From: Nocardia grenadensis NBRC 108939
Lineage (GTDB): Bacteria; Actinomycetota; Actinomycetes; Mycobacteriales; Mycobacteriaceae
Direction of reading: 5' to 3'
NCBI RefSeq assembly: GCF_001613445.1
Contig: NZ_BDCJ01000011.1
Span: forward strand, 62,001 to 126,000
Length of the DNA stretch: 64,000 bases
Positions 26,812 to 36,430 of the stretch are shown in pieces. The notes below the pieces were generated by a model. That model saw nothing but the letters and a program-made list of their open reading frames with translations, made no database searches and was not told the origin of the DNA. Numbering within the stretch: the stretch's first letter is position 1; each line of letters opens with the position of its first letter. Position numbers and translations under genes: made by a program.

Positions 26812-27402
26812 TAGCGAGGTCGGGGCGGGTCCCGGCACACGCCGGGCATCGATTCGGTGGCGGTTCGGGTGCGAATGAGACGCCGTTTGCGTCGGTACGG
26901 CCACGGCCGGCGAAGCACTCGGCCTTGTATGCCGTCGAGCCGGAAGCGCACCGCCGCCGACCGAACGAGGAAAAACCGTTGTCCTCGCGTTCTGTGGTGT
27001 CCCTGAGCATCCGGGCAAGCGGCCCGGACAAGCGTCGGTGTTCGCTTCCGCCTCGCCGTCGGCACCGCCCCGCACGGCAAACCGACCGACCGGCCGATCG
27101 CGCGCCCGCTCGGATTCTTCTCGCCCCGTCTCGAGCAGCTGCCCACCGCGAGGCGGCCGGGACGAGTCATACATCTGGATCGGTGGCCGCACAGCGGGCG
27201 CGGTTCAGTTGTTCAGGCAGAAACCGAGGTCGCGAGGGTCGCGGGCACCGAGGCGAAGCGCACCAGCGGGCAAGTGAGGCGTCGATGCTTCTCAACCTGT
27301 GAGAGACAACATATCTCGCTGTAACACTCTCGCGGCGGCGGGACATATGACAGCGTAACCATTCTCGGTCCCGATACTCGGGACACCAACGAAAGGAACA
27401 CT
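26812..27402. other. Long intergenic region
   Basis: About 590 bases with no supported gene on either strand; open frames are short or compositionally shadow-like. The right end contains the presumed promoter of the small secreted protein (AT-richer stretch 27305-27370) and a GAAAGGA ribosome site at 27391. Confidence 0.4.
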
Positions 27403-27651
27403 GTGAGACCAAGATTCAGCACCTTCGCCGCTGCTGTCTCCATCGCCGCGGCCGGGGTCGGCGTCGCGGCCGGTGCCGCGTCCGCCGCACCGCTGCCCCT
27501 GACCGAATCGGCTCCCGTGAATCAGACCGGGACCGAGATCCAGGACGAGGGCACCGGATCCGCCGAACAGCTGCTGCCGGCTCTGCTGCCGCTGCTGACC
27601 GGTTCCGCGGGTGGCACCGAAACCGGTGGCAACGCGGGCGGCGGCGCCTGA
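27403..27651 (+). CDS. Small secreted protein of unknown function
   Basis: An 82-residue protein starting at GTG 27403, with GAAAGGA six bases upstream. Residues 1-29 form a Sec signal peptide (Arg-rich start, Ala/Val/Gly core, cleavage after ASAAP-type residues). The mature part is only about 53 residues: a polar stretch, a leucine-rich LLPALLPLLTG segment and a Gly/Thr tail. Similar tiny exported proteins with Leu-Pro repeats are common in Nocardia and related genera, without known function. It is a single-gene unit followed by a strong terminator at 27781. Confidence 0.7.
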   Translation: MRPRFSTFAAAVSIAAAGVGVAAGAASAAPLPLTESAPVNQTGTEIQDEGTGSAEQLLPALLPLLTGSAGGTETGGNAGGGA

Positions 27652-27780
27652 TAGAGAAGTACTCGTACATCCTCCCGTCGATATCGTGGCCCCTGTTCGC
27701 CGGGCGTGGCCCGCTCCGGTGAGGACGTACAGCACCACCCCAAAATCTGCGTAGGTCTCGGATGATTCATCCCTGACCGG

Positions 27781-27823
27781 CGGCCCCGGAGAGCTGTCGA
27801 AGCTTTCCGGGGCCGTTTCTTTT
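27781..27823 (+). terminator. Strong Rho-independent terminator
   Basis: A perfect 10-bp stem (CGGCCCCGGA at 27781-27790, TCCGGGGCCG at 27806-27815) with a 15-base loop is followed by TTTCTTTT. It lies 130 bases after the small secreted protein gene. Confidence 0.8.
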
Positions 27824-28192
27824 CCCCGGCCGGAAGGCCGAGCGAGGTCCTGGACGGGTAAGGCGTTGTCCCGCATCATCCCACCCATCGTCCGCGAGAG
27901 TGCCGCTTCGGAGTGCAGGAGTCCCGCTTCCAGCGTTGACCCCGGTCGAATGCCCAGGCCGACGTCCAGGGCCACCGGTGCCGGTCACCGGGTCGGTAAC
28001 GCATCCCGCGCGCGAATGCACTGCCCGAGTTCATGTGCGCGGCTCGTCGAGAACTGGTTCCATCCCCGTTTTCCAGCATGTGACCGGTGAATTCCGCGGC
28101 GCCGACCGCAAGGCCGGGGCCGGCCTCCGCCACCGAGCCGGAGCGGTCCGGTGCGGGCACAGCCGATGCCCTCCAAGACCCAGGGTTGCGGC
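27824..28192. other. Gene-free stretch before a convergent TetR gene
   Basis: About 370 bases after the terminator; I see no gene, repeat or RNA here. Confidence 0.4.
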
Positions 28193-28882
28193 CTACCTAT
28201 TCGACCTCGACCGTCCGGGAGCTGGGTATCCGACTCGGCCGGCGGCTCGCGGGTCCGGCACCAGAACGAGCGCTCCGGGTGCGGCGGTGAAGGCCTCCCG
28301 CAGATGGTCCGCGAGGCCGACCGTATCTCCCTCGCTCGAGCTGTCACTCCACGCTTCCATGCCGCAGTGGAATGCCGCGACCACGATGTCGAGGGCCAGC
28401 CGGGGACGTTGGTCGGCGGGAAGTCCGGCGCCGAAACGGCGGTGCAGGATCTCCAGCGCCTCGCGGACCGTGCGGTCACAGAATTGGAGGTTGTTCGCGC
28501 CCATGGAGGGCGTGGACCGGGCGAGTCGGTGGCTGCGGGCGGCGCGATCGGCCCAGTCCGGCGCGGGCATACGTTCCAGTGCCGCCAGCACGCTGTCCTG
28601 CAGGATCTCGTAGAGCGATCCGCGGGGTTCGCGGGTTTCCAGTTCGTTGAGAAAAGCGGCCCACATATCCCGCAGCGGCGCCATGGCGACGTCTTCTTTG
28701 CTGGTGAAGGTGCGGAAGAAGGTGCGTTTGGAGACCTCGACCGCGTCGCAGAGTTCGTCGAGCGTGGTGTTGTCGAACCCGTTCTTCGTGAACAGTTCCA
28801 GAGCGGTGTCGACCAGTGCCCGGCGGGTGCGTAGTTTCTTGCGCTCGCGCAGCGGCGGCCGGTCCAGCGCAGCGTCGGCCAT
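28193..28882 (-). CDS. TetR-family transcriptional regulator
   Basis: A 229-residue TetR repressor with residues 11-60 forming the DNA-binding domain (RERKKLRTRRALVDTALELFTKNGFDNTTLDELCDAVEVSKRTFFRTFTSKEDV). The KRTFFRTFTSKED recognition segment is typical of actinobacterial TetR proteins with the MftR-like C-terminal domain. It is divergent from a quinone-oxidoreductase-like gene across 135 bases, which contain a TGCC-N7-GGCA inverted repeat near 28941, a possible operator. It most likely controls the oxidoreductase. Confidence 0.88.
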   Translation of the reverse strand: MADAALDRPPLRERKKLRTRRALVDTALELFTKNGFDNTTLDELCDAVEVSKRTFFRTFTSKEDVAMAPLRDMWAAFLNELETREPRGSLYEILQDSVLAALERMPAPDWADRAARSHRLARSTPSMGANNLQFCDRTVREALEILHRRFGAGLPADQRPRLALDIVVAAFHCGMEAWSDSSSEGDTVGLADHLREAFTAAPGALVLVPDPRAAGRVGYPAPGRSRSNR

Positions 28883-29017
28883 GTGGACAGGATAGCGTCC
28901 GGCCGCCCCTCGATTACTATCGCCCCTTGACGCCATTTGCCTCTGAGTGGCATTTTTGAGGACGGTATCGAACCCAGTGCCACCCCGCAATCCTCTGCAC
29001 TCGAAAGGCGCTGTCTC

Positions 29018-29959
29018 ATGCGCGCATTGATCGTCGACCGCTCCGTACCGGCCGGATTACGTATCGACGAGGTAGCCGATCCGGTCCCGGCGCCGCACCA
29101 GGCGGTGATACGGGTGACCGCGACATCGCTCAATTACGGCGAGGTCCAGTTCGCGCGGGGTGACGCAACCCAGGACGCGGTATTGGGCTGGGACGCGGCC
29201 GGGATCGTGGAGCAGGCTGCCGTGGACGGCTCGGGCCCACCGGCCGGGACACCGGTGGTCACCCTCGGCTGGTCCGGCGCCTGGGCGGAGTTCCGCGCCG
29301 TGGACACCGAGCTCATCGGCACGGCCCCGGCCGGCGCGGAACCGGCGGCTCTCAGCACCGTTCCCGTCGCCGCGACCACCGCGCTGCGCGCCCTGCACCG
29401 GCTCGGGCCGCTGCTGGGGCGGCGGATATTGATCACCGGGGCGACCGGCGGCACCGGCCGGTACGCGGTCCAGCTCGCCCGGCTCGGTGGCGCGCATGTC
29501 GTCGCGGCGACCGGCGACCCCGCCACGCACGGTGCGGGCCTACGCGAACTCGGTGCGGACGAGATCGTCACCGGCGCCCGTGACCTGGACACTCCGGTCC
29601 ACGGTGCTATCGATCTGGTCGGCGGCAGCCAACTGGTCGACGCCTACCAGCATCTCGCCGAGGGCGGAACGGTGGTCGCGGTCGGGCATTCGGCCGGCGC
29701 GGACGAGACGTTCCCTTATGGGGCGTTCTTCGGCGATCAAGGTCGGCACGACCGATCGGTCACTTCCTTCTTCCTTCTCGGGTGCCGCGACCTGGGCCCC
29801 GATCTGAGCTGGCTGGCCGGGCAGGTCGCGATCGGGGCCCTCCGGCCGAGTATCGCCTGGCAGGGAGATTGGACCCGGGTCGGCGAGGCGGCCGAGGCGC
29901 TGCTGTCGCGCCGCCTGCACGGGAAAGCGGTGCTGGAAGTGAGCCGGTCGCCGTCGTAG
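29018..29959 (+). CDS. Zinc-less alcohol dehydrogenase/quinone oxidoreductase (MDR) family protein
   Basis: A 313-residue MDR-superfamily reductase. The N-terminal GroES-like domain has the DEVADPVPAPHQAVIRVTATSLNYGE start, and the cofactor loop is ILITGATGGTGRYAVQLARLGGAHVVA near residue 140, of the GxGxxG type. Zinc-ligand Cys/His clusters are absent, as in zeta-crystallin-type quinone reductases. The ATG at 29018 follows CGAAAGG by eight bases. It is paired with a divergent TetR regulator, suggesting induction by a reactive or lipophilic compound. Confidence 0.85.
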   Translation: MRALIVDRSVPAGLRIDEVADPVPAPHQAVIRVTATSLNYGEVQFARGDATQDAVLGWDAAGIVEQAAVDGSGPPAGTPVVTLGWSGAWAEFRAVDTELIGTAPAGAEPAALSTVPVAATTALRALHRLGPLLGRRILITGATGGTGRYAVQLARLGGAHVVAATGDPATHGAGLRELGADEIVTGARDLDTPVHGAIDLVGGSQLVDAYQHLAEGGTVVAVGHSAGADETFPYGAFFGDQGRHDRSVTSFFLLGCRDLGPDLSWLAGQVAIGALRPSIAWQGDWTRVGEAAEALLSRRLHGKAVLEVSRSPS

Positions 29960-30030
29960 CGGACACATCGTTCCTCCGGGATCTCCGGGGCGGAGCCGGG
30001 AGGCCGAGGCGAACCGCGGGCGGATATCCG

Positions 30031-30059
30031 TTGCGGACGGTCGTATTCACGCTTATAGT
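30031..30059 (+). promoter_or_regulatory. Sigma-70-type promoter for the LLM flavoenzyme gene
   Basis: TTGCGG at 30031-30036 and TATAGT at 30054-30059 are spaced by 17 bases, 120 bases upstream of the ATG at 30179. Confidence 0.5.
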
Positions 30060-30178
30060 CGGCGTGATCCGATCGGAGCTCCCCGGAAATACAGCCGCAG
30101 AGTGGGAGCCCGCGCCCGAACGCACCGGGCGATGGAGTGGGCGGTGTATTCAGCCCACCCATTTTCCGGAGGAATTCC

Positions 30179-31027
30179 ATGCACATCGGACTCGGACTCC
30201 CCATCGCCGACCCCGTCGTCCTACTCGACTGGGCGCGCCGGGCCGACGCGGGACCGTTCTCGACCCTCGGCCTGCTCGACCGCCTCGTCTACGACAACCC
30301 CGAACCGCTGGTGGCGCTGTCGGTGCTCGCCGGCGCCACCAGCCGGATCGATGTGCAGACCGAGGTCCTGCTCGCTCCGCTGCGCGATACCGCCCTGCTG
30401 GCGAAACAGGTCGCCACGCTGGACCGTATGTCCGGCGGCAGGCTGGTGCTCGGGCTCGGTGTCGGCGGTCGCGCCGACGACCATCTCGCGGCAGGCGTGG
30501 ACCTGCGCACCCGCGGCCGCCGGATGGACGAGCAACTCGCGCGACTGCGCGATTTGTGGTCCGGCGAACCGTTCGGCGGCGACTGCGGCCCGATCGGGCC
30601 GGCACCGGTTCGCCGCGGCGGACCGCCGATTCTCATCGGTGGGTTCCGGCCCGCCGCGCTGGAACGCGTGGCTCGCTGGGGTGACGGATTCTTGTCGGCG
30701 GCACCGGCGCAATGGTGCGCAGGGCTGTTCGATTCCGTCCGCCGGTGCTGGCACGAGCACGGCCGGCCGGGGGAACCGCGGATCGTCGCCCAGGTCAATG
30801 CCGCGCTCGGACCACAATCGGTCGTCGACGAGGCCCGGGCGGCCACCGGCGCCTACTACGCGTTCACCGACCAGGCCGAATACATGGTGTCGGGGATGCG
30901 TACGACGCCGGACGAGATCCGCGCGGCGATTCGGCAATTCGCCGACCTCGGCGCCGACGAGGTCATGCTGTACTGCTACGGCACCGACCCGGACCAGGTC
31001 GATCGCCTGGCGGACCTGATCGGCTGA
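30179..31027 (+). CDS. LLM-class F420/flavin-dependent oxidoreductase
   Basis: A 282-residue luciferase-like TIM-barrel protein. It begins with MHIGLGLPIADP, has the VQTEVLLAPLRDTALLAKQVATLDRMSGGRLVLGLGVGG segment that is diagnostic of the family, and a later GGPPILIGGFRPAALERVARWGDGFLS block. Actinobacterial members of this size often use F420 or FMN with many different substrates. A GGAGG ribosome site precedes the ATG by six bases. It appears monocistronic, so no substrate is suggested. Confidence 0.85.
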   Translation: MHIGLGLPIADPVVLLDWARRADAGPFSTLGLLDRLVYDNPEPLVALSVLAGATSRIDVQTEVLLAPLRDTALLAKQVATLDRMSGGRLVLGLGVGGRADDHLAAGVDLRTRGRRMDEQLARLRDLWSGEPFGGDCGPIGPAPVRRGGPPILIGGFRPAALERVARWGDGFLSAAPAQWCAGLFDSVRRCWHEHGRPGEPRIVAQVNAALGPQSVVDEARAATGAYYAFTDQAEYMVSGMRTTPDEIRAAIRQFADLGADEVMLYCYGTDPDQVDRLADLIG

Positions 31028-31407
31028 GCAGTTGAGCCGAGGCCGCCAGGGCCGCCGGCCGAGCAGCAGCCGACCGCTCCGTATCGGCGCGGTCCGGTCG
31101 TCGCCTTGGGCGGCAGCCGGCCCGCGCTGTGGGCGGGCTCGCCGGAAAGCCGGGTCTGCGGTCACGCCGGGGCGGCCGGTCCACCCATCGACAGATGGTC
31201 ACCCGCCGCTGGTCGGAGTCCTACTTCGACGGAGGGGTACTGTTGCCTGGCCGAGTGTTCGCCGACCACAGCTGTCCGGCGGCACGGCCGGTACCGGACT
31301 TCGTCCCGCCAACGGCTTCTCCGCGCCCGCTCGGCTCCCCCATATCCCGTGCCGGCCCGACCCGGCCGTGCGGCCGCGGCCGCGCTCAGCGAACGGAGGC
31401 AGCCACC
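31028..31407. other. Gene-free stretch before the SulP gene
   Basis: About 380 bases of very GC-rich sequence with overlapping open frames on all strands, none with family features. Only the GGAGG ribosome site at 31395-31399 is clearly functional. Confidence 0.4.
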
Positions 31408-32913
31408 GTGGCGACGGCAATGCGCACCGACCGGTCCGCTAACTCGGTGGTGGCGGCGCTGCGCAACCCGAAACTGCTGCGTACCGAGGTGCTGGCCGGG
31501 CTGGTCGTGGCGTTGGCCTTGATCCCGGAGGCGATCGCCTTCTCCGTTATCGCGGGCGTGGACCCGCGGGTGGGGTTGTTCGCGTCGTTCACCATGGCGG
31601 TCACCATCGCATTCACCGGTGGTCGACGCGCCATGATCTCGGCGGCGACCGGCGCTGTGGCATTCGTGGTCGCGCCGGTCGTGCGCGAGCACGGGGTGGA
31701 CTATCTCCTGGCCACGGTGATCCTGGCCGGTGTGCTGCAGATCGCGCTGGGTGTGGTGGGCGTCGCGAAACTGATGCGGTTCATCCCGCGCAGCGTGATG
31801 GTCGGCGTGGTCAACTCGCTGGCGATGCTGGTCTTCCTCGCCCAGCTCCCCCAGTTGATCGGAGTGCCGTGGCTGGTGTATCCGCTGGTGCTGGCGGGGA
31901 TCGTGATCATTGCGGTGCTCCCCAGAGTCACCACCGCGGTGCCCGCGCCCCTGGTGGCGGTGGTCGCGCTCACCGCTGTCACCGTGACGTTCGGGCTGCA
32001 CGTGCCCGATGTCGGTGGCCAAGGCGATCTGCCGTCGGCTCTGCCGCTCCCACTGCTCCCCGAGATGCCGTGGAACCTCGAGACGCTGCGGATCATCGCC
32101 CCCTACGCCTTCGCGATGGCGGTGGTCGGACTGCTGGAATCACTGATGACCGCCAAACTCGTCGACGACATCACCGATACCCCGTCGAACAAAACGCGTG
32201 AGAGCTGGGGACAGGGTGTCGCCAATATCGTCACCGGGTTCTTCGGCGGCCTGGGCGGCTGCGCGGTGATCGGCCAGACCGTGATGAATGTGAAGATCGC
32301 CGGGGCCCGCACCCGGATCTCCACCTTCTTGGCGGGAGTATTCCTGCTGATCCTGGTGGTCGGGCTCGGCGGGCTGGTCGCGCGGATCCCGATGGCGGCC
32401 CTGGTGGCGGTCATGATCATGGTGTCGGTCACCGCGATGGACTGGCATTCGCTGGCCCCCGCGACGCTGCGGCGGATGCCGGTCGCCGAGACCACGGTCA
32501 TGCTGCTGACGGTCGCCGTCACCGTCGTCACCCACAACCTGGCCTACGGCGTGGTCACCGGTGTCGTCACCGCGATGGTCGCCTTCGCGCACCGCGTCGC
32601 GCATTTCACCGAGGTCATACCCGTCGCGACCGCGGACCCGGAGGACACCACTCGCGTCTACAAGGTGCGCGGCGAACTGTTCTTCGCCTCCAGCAACGAT
32701 CTCGTCCACCGATTCGACTACAGCGGCGATCCGGCCGATATCGTGCTCGACCTGTCCGAAGCGCATATCTGGGACGCCTCCACCGTGGCCGCGCTCGACG
32801 CCATCACCACGAAGTACGCCGCGAAGGGCAAACGCGTGGAGATCCTGGGCCTGAATCCGGCGTCCGTAGCACGGCACCGGCGGTTGTCGGGGTATCTGAC
32901 CGGCGGGCACTGA
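31408..32913 (+). CDS. SulP-family anion transporter with STAS domain
   Basis: A 501-residue SulP (SLC26) permease. Residues 20-415 contain about 10-12 membrane helices, with the family start VLAGLVVALALIPEAIAFSVIAGVDPRVGLFASF, and GLGGCAVIGQTVMNVKIAGARTRISTF in the conserved central repeat. Residues 425-500 form a shortened STAS domain (YKVRGELFFASSNDLVHRFDY, then DASTVAALDAIT). Substrates are usually sulfate, bicarbonate or related anions. GTG at 31408 is preferred over ATG 31420 because a perfect GGAGG lies eight bases upstream of GTG. It is a single gene. Confidence 0.88.
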   Translation: MATAMRTDRSANSVVAALRNPKLLRTEVLAGLVVALALIPEAIAFSVIAGVDPRVGLFASFTMAVTIAFTGGRRAMISAATGAVAFVVAPVVREHGVDYLLATVILAGVLQIALGVVGVAKLMRFIPRSVMVGVVNSLAMLVFLAQLPQLIGVPWLVYPLVLAGIVIIAVLPRVTTAVPAPLVAVVALTAVTVTFGLHVPDVGGQGDLPSALPLPLLPEMPWNLETLRIIAPYAFAMAVVGLLESLMTAKLVDDITDTPSNKTRESWGQGVANIVTGFFGGLGGCAVIGQTVMNVKIAGARTRISTFLAGVFLLILVVGLGGLVARIPMAALVAVMIMVSVTAMDWHSLAPATLRRMPVAETTVMLLTVAVTVVTHNLAYGVVTGVVTAMVAFAHRVAHFTEVIPVATADPEDTTRVYKVRGELFFASSNDLVHRFDYSGDPADIVLDLSEAHIWDASTVAALDAITTKYAAKGKRVEILGLNPASVARHRRLSGYLTGGH

Positions 32914-33210
32914 ACCGGGTCGTCGCGCCGGGGCTCACCCGATCGGACCGGATTACGGCGGCGGTGCCGCGGCACCATGGGGATCGGCCGCTCGCACAGC
33001 CGGATCCGACAGGTCGGGGCGGACCGGACCGGAGTGGTCGTGGTGGGCCCCGACCAGCGTGAACCGCCGGCGAAGGCGATCGCGCTCGTGGACGGCGGGC
33101 TGCGCGCCCGCGACCTGGGCCCCGCCGCATGACCCCGCCGCGACCGTCGGCCCGGCCGGAGCGCGGCACCCCTCGGTCCCGCCCGCGCGGCCACCGGAGA
33201 TAATGCCGCG

Positions 33211-34422
33211 ATGGACTCCGCGACAACCGGTGCTCTCGACGGTATCCGGGTACTCGAGATCGGGACGCTGATCTCCGGCCCGTTCGCCGGCCGCCTACTG
33301 GGTGATATGGGCGCCGAGGTGATCAAACTCGAGCCGCCGGACGCTCCGGACCCGCTGCGCACCTGGGGTCAGGCCGAACTCGACGGACATCATTTCTTCT
33401 GGACCGTGCACGCGCGCAACAAGAAGGCCGTCACGCTGAACCTGCGGGAGGACGCGGGACGGGACCTGTTCCTGGAACTCGCCGCGAAATCCGACATCAT
33501 CGTGGAGAATCTGCGGCCCGGCACGCTGGAACGATGGGGTCTCGGTTACGACACACTGCGGGAACGCAATCGAGGCATCATCCTGGTCCGGGTGTCCGGG
33601 TACGGGCAGACCGGCCCGGAAGCCCAGAAGGCCGGATACGCCTCGGTCGCCGAAGCGGCCAGCGGCCTGCGCCATATGAACGGTTTCCCCGGCGGCCCGC
33701 CGCCGCGGCTCGCGCTCTCCCTCGGTGACAGTCTGGCCGGGATGTTCGCCGCCCAGGGAGCACTGGCGGCGCTGTACCGGCGCACCGTCACCGGGGAGGG
33801 GCAGATTGTCGACGCCGCGCTCACCGAGGCCTGTCTGGCGGTGCAGGAATCCACCATCCCCGACTACGACATCGGCGGGGTGGTCCGCGGCCCGTCGGGT
33901 ACCCGGCTGGAGGGTATCGCGCCGTCCAATATCTATCGCACCGCCGACGGGAGCTGGGTGGTGATCGCGGCCAACCAGGACACGGTGTTCCGCCGGCTCT
34001 GCGCGGCGATGGACCGACCGGAGCTGGCCACCGACGAACGGTTCGCGAACCACACCGCCCGCGGTCGCAACCAGGACGAACTCGATGCGATCATCGGCGA
34101 ATGGGCGGCGCGGCGTCGGCCCCGGGAGATCATCGCGACGCTCGGTGAAGCCGGGGTGATCAGCGGGCCCATCAATACCGTCGCCGAGGTGGTCACCGAT
34201 CCGCAGCTGAACGCCCGCGGCATGATCGCCGACCACTACGACGAGCGCATCGAACGGAATGTGAAAGGTCCGGGGGTCGTACCCGTCCTCTCGGCTACCC
34301 CGGGGACCATCCGCAATGCCGGGCCGGCGCGGCCGGGTCAGCACAACGACGAGGTGTACTCCGGTCTGCTCGGGAAATCCGCGGCCGAGGTGGCGGCGCT
34401 GCGGTCCCGGGGAATCGTCTAG
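33211..34422 (+). CDS. Class III CoA-transferase (CaiB/BaiF family)
   Basis: A 403-residue CoA-transferase. It begins with the family opening GIRVLEIGTLISGPFAGRLLGDMGAEVIKLEPPDAPDPLR, then NKKAVTLNLREDAGRDLFLELAAKSDIIVENLRPGTLERWGLGYDTL and GYASVAEAASGLRHMNGFPGGPP. The catalytic Asp of this family is expected in the LSLGDSLAGMFAAQGALAAL region. It transfers CoA between carboxylic acids. The ATG at 33211 follows a GGAGA site. It is upstream of the MetE-like gene by about 300 bases, with no clear operon link. Confidence 0.9.
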   Translation: MDSATTGALDGIRVLEIGTLISGPFAGRLLGDMGAEVIKLEPPDAPDPLRTWGQAELDGHHFFWTVHARNKKAVTLNLREDAGRDLFLELAAKSDIIVENLRPGTLERWGLGYDTLRERNRGIILVRVSGYGQTGPEAQKAGYASVAEAASGLRHMNGFPGGPPPRLALSLGDSLAGMFAAQGALAALYRRTVTGEGQIVDAALTEACLAVQESTIPDYDIGGVVRGPSGTRLEGIAPSNIYRTADGSWVVIAANQDTVFRRLCAAMDRPELATDERFANHTARGRNQDELDAIIGEWAARRRPREIIATLGEAGVISGPINTVAEVVTDPQLNARGMIADHYDERIERNVKGPGVVPVLSATPGTIRNAGPARPGQHNDEVYSGLLGKSAAEVAALRSRGIV

Positions 34423-34719
34423 CGTGTCGGATTCCGGCGCCGCGGTCCGCCGGGGTGCCGGGGTGATGCGCCACTCGGAGGCCGCACCGCGGAAGTAGCG
34501 CACCCCGGCGGATGTCCGGCCCGCCGAGCGGGATCCGCCGGCCCCGATCCCCCGAGAGCGGCCCGCTCCACAATGTGTAGCGGCTATTATCGGACGGTGG
34601 CGTGAGACACCGTGCGGCACACTTTCGTCCGCGACGATCGGCCGGATGGGTGTCGGCCGCCTCGGGTGATCGGTGCGCCGAACCGGTCGCCATCCTGCCG
34701 GGCGACAGAAGAGTGACGC

Positions 34720-35856
34720 ATGACCAGGTACGCGCATTTTGTAGGTAGCCTCCCCCACGAACTGATGACCGGAGGTGATCGCGGCGTCCTGGACTGGTTC
34801 GCCGCGCGCACCGACGGCCGTCCGGTCACCGCGATCCCCTGCGATCTGGATCCCGACTGGATCCTGGTCTACCTGAAGGATCTGGGGAACCGCACCGACA
34901 CCCTGGAGCTGTTGCGCCCGGGCGGGTTCGACGGATATTCCGATTTCCCCACCTACGGCGTCCGGGCCGGCCGGACCCTCGAACCGCGAGATGTGTCGAT
35001 GAACCGGGTCGAGCGGATCGGTGAAGTGGTGACGGCCTTCGAGTCGTTCCTGCGCGACCGGCCCGAACTGGCCGGCACCAAACTTCAGCTCAGCCAGCCC
35101 CATCCGCTGGATCTCGCCATGTTCGTGCACGCCGGTGGCGCCGTGGCCACCGGCCTGCCGGTCGGACTCGCGTTACGGCGGTCGAATCTGGCACTCACCG
35201 CATTACGGAACCTCCCGGTGTTCACCGAGGCGGTGCTACAGGAGATGCGCGAGGTCCGGCGGCGACACGGCGATCTGATCGTCTGGCAGGTGGAAACCCC
35301 TATCTCGCTGCTCGGCATGGTCAAGGCGCAGCAGTTGAAGGCGCTGTGGGCGCTGGCGCCGGCGGTCGCGGGACAACTCGCCGGGTTCCTGGAGAAGGTG
35401 CACGAGGTCGATCGCGAGCACGGTATCGAGACCGAGACCATCGTGCACCTGTGTTACGGCGATTATCAGCACGAGAGCCTGCTCGGTCCGAAGAATCTGG
35501 CGCCTGCCGTCGCGCTGCTGAGCCGTACCGGCCGCCGCCTCGCCGAACGCGGCGTGCCCGTCCCCCGGGTACACATCCCGTGCGCGTACGGCGCGCATCC
35601 GGCCCCGGCCGATCCCGAGTTCTACGCGCCATTGGGCGGACTCGGTCCCGAATGGCGAGTGATCGCGGGGGTGGTCTCCACCGACGATCCCGACCGGAGC
35701 GCGCAGGCCCTGTCCCTTTTCGAGCAGGCCCGCGGTACCACCGCCTACGGGGTGGCCGCCGCGTGCGGTTTCGGCCGCAACACGGCCGAGGAGGCCGAAC
35801 AGGGTGCCGCGACCATCGCGTCGCTCGTCCGGGCGCCGGAGGGCAGCCGGGGCTGA
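34720..35856 (+). CDS. Methionine synthase/uroporphyrinogen decarboxylase-like barrel protein
   Basis: A 378-residue protein with the fold pattern of the UROD/MetE superfamily. It opens with a strand-turn HFVGSLPHE, has a central SQPHPLDLAMFV segment, and the possible zinc ligands His and Cys in VHLCYGDYQHESLLGP and HIPCAYGAHPAP. Length matches single-domain cobalamin-independent methionine synthase relatives rather than full MetE (about 750). A methyl or methylthio transfer is possible, but no close named relative comes to mind, so specific function is left open. The ATG follows a purine-rich GACAGAAGAG site. Confidence 0.5.
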   Translation: MTRYAHFVGSLPHELMTGGDRGVLDWFAARTDGRPVTAIPCDLDPDWILVYLKDLGNRTDTLELLRPGGFDGYSDFPTYGVRAGRTLEPRDVSMNRVERIGEVVTAFESFLRDRPELAGTKLQLSQPHPLDLAMFVHAGGAVATGLPVGLALRRSNLALTALRNLPVFTEAVLQEMREVRRRHGDLIVWQVETPISLLGMVKAQQLKALWALAPAVAGQLAGFLEKVHEVDREHGIETETIVHLCYGDYQHESLLGPKNLAPAVALLSRTGRRLAERGVPVPRVHIPCAYGAHPAPADPEFYAPLGGLGPEWRVIAGVVSTDDPDRSAQALSLFEQARGTTAYGVAAACGFGRNTAEEAEQGAATIASLVRAPEGSRG

Positions 35857-36091
35857 TCCGCCGGACGAACGGCGCCCGACCCGGCGGTTGCTCCCTGCCG
35901 CCGGGTGGGGCGGCTCCGCCGCCTTCGCCGACCGTATGTACCGATACCGGTCTTCGCCGTGGCGAGAAGGCCGTCACCGTCCGGTACCGCCATCGCTGCG
36001 ACCTCGGCGAAGATCCGGACCGGAAAGACGAGCCGCTTCCGCTCGCCTCGGCGCGGATCGATGCGACCCGGCCCCGGCATCCACCCAGCGA

Positions 36092-36119
36092 TTGCGATAT
36101 CGCCCGCGCGGACTATAGT
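36092..36119 (+). promoter_or_regulatory. Sigma-70-type promoter with an embedded palindrome
   Basis: TTGCGA at 36092-36097 and TATAGT at 36114-36119 have 16-base spacing. The palindrome GCGATATCGC at 36094-36103 overlaps the -35 box and may be an operator. It points toward the P450 gene. Confidence 0.45.
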
Positions 36120-36145
36120 TCTGCCCGAACTGACGAGAGGCACGC

Positions 36146-36259
36146 ATGAAACAGGCTGTCGCTGTGACAATTCCATGGGCCCGGTCGTGCCAGACGGTCG
36201 ACACCCATGCCGAATTGCCCCGAACAGCGATATCCGCCCGCCGATCGACCGGTGCATGA
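36146..36259 (+). CDS. Possible 37-residue peptide of unknown function
   Basis: A short open frame begins with ATG 36146, six bases after a GAGAGG ribosome site and about 27 bases after the promoter -10 at 36114. It reads MKQAVAVTIPWARSCQTVDT and ends at 36259. The promoter, ribosome site and start are well spaced, which is the only support. There is no family resemblance, and it could instead be an untranslated leader of the P450 transcript. Confidence 0.25.
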   Translation: MKQAVAVTIPWARSCQTVDTHAELPRTAISARRSTGA

Positions 36260-36430
36260 ACGGGATGGCGACCCACTCGACCGCACCGAAATTCATCGTG
36301 GCCGCACGACACGTTCGACCGTGCTGTAGTCAGTGAAATTCATGGGGGAAACAGCCAGGGCGCACGAGTCGGCACGACGAGTTCGCTCCGAATCCCATCT
36401 CGTTCGAGCCTCGTAACCGGAGTTGTATTC

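Larger units (their letters stand above)
35857..36430. other. Long intergenic region with one promoter and a doubtful small gene
   Basis: About 570 bases between the MetE-like and P450 genes. It holds a good promoter near 36092-36119 and a possible 37-codon open frame at 36146 (listed separately). A GGAG site at 36419-36422 serves the P450 TTG start. Nothing else is recognisable. Confidence 0.4.

Noticed and set aside
27292..27975. Long minus-strand open frame opposite the small secreted protein
   Set aside because: It runs over a terminator and a signal-peptide gene, lacks domain features and has antisense composition.
32977..33132. A 51-codon open frame (TGVVVVGPDQREPPAKAIAL) upstream of the CoA-transferase
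   Set aside because: It has no ribosome site or family resemblance, and open frames are expected at this GC content.
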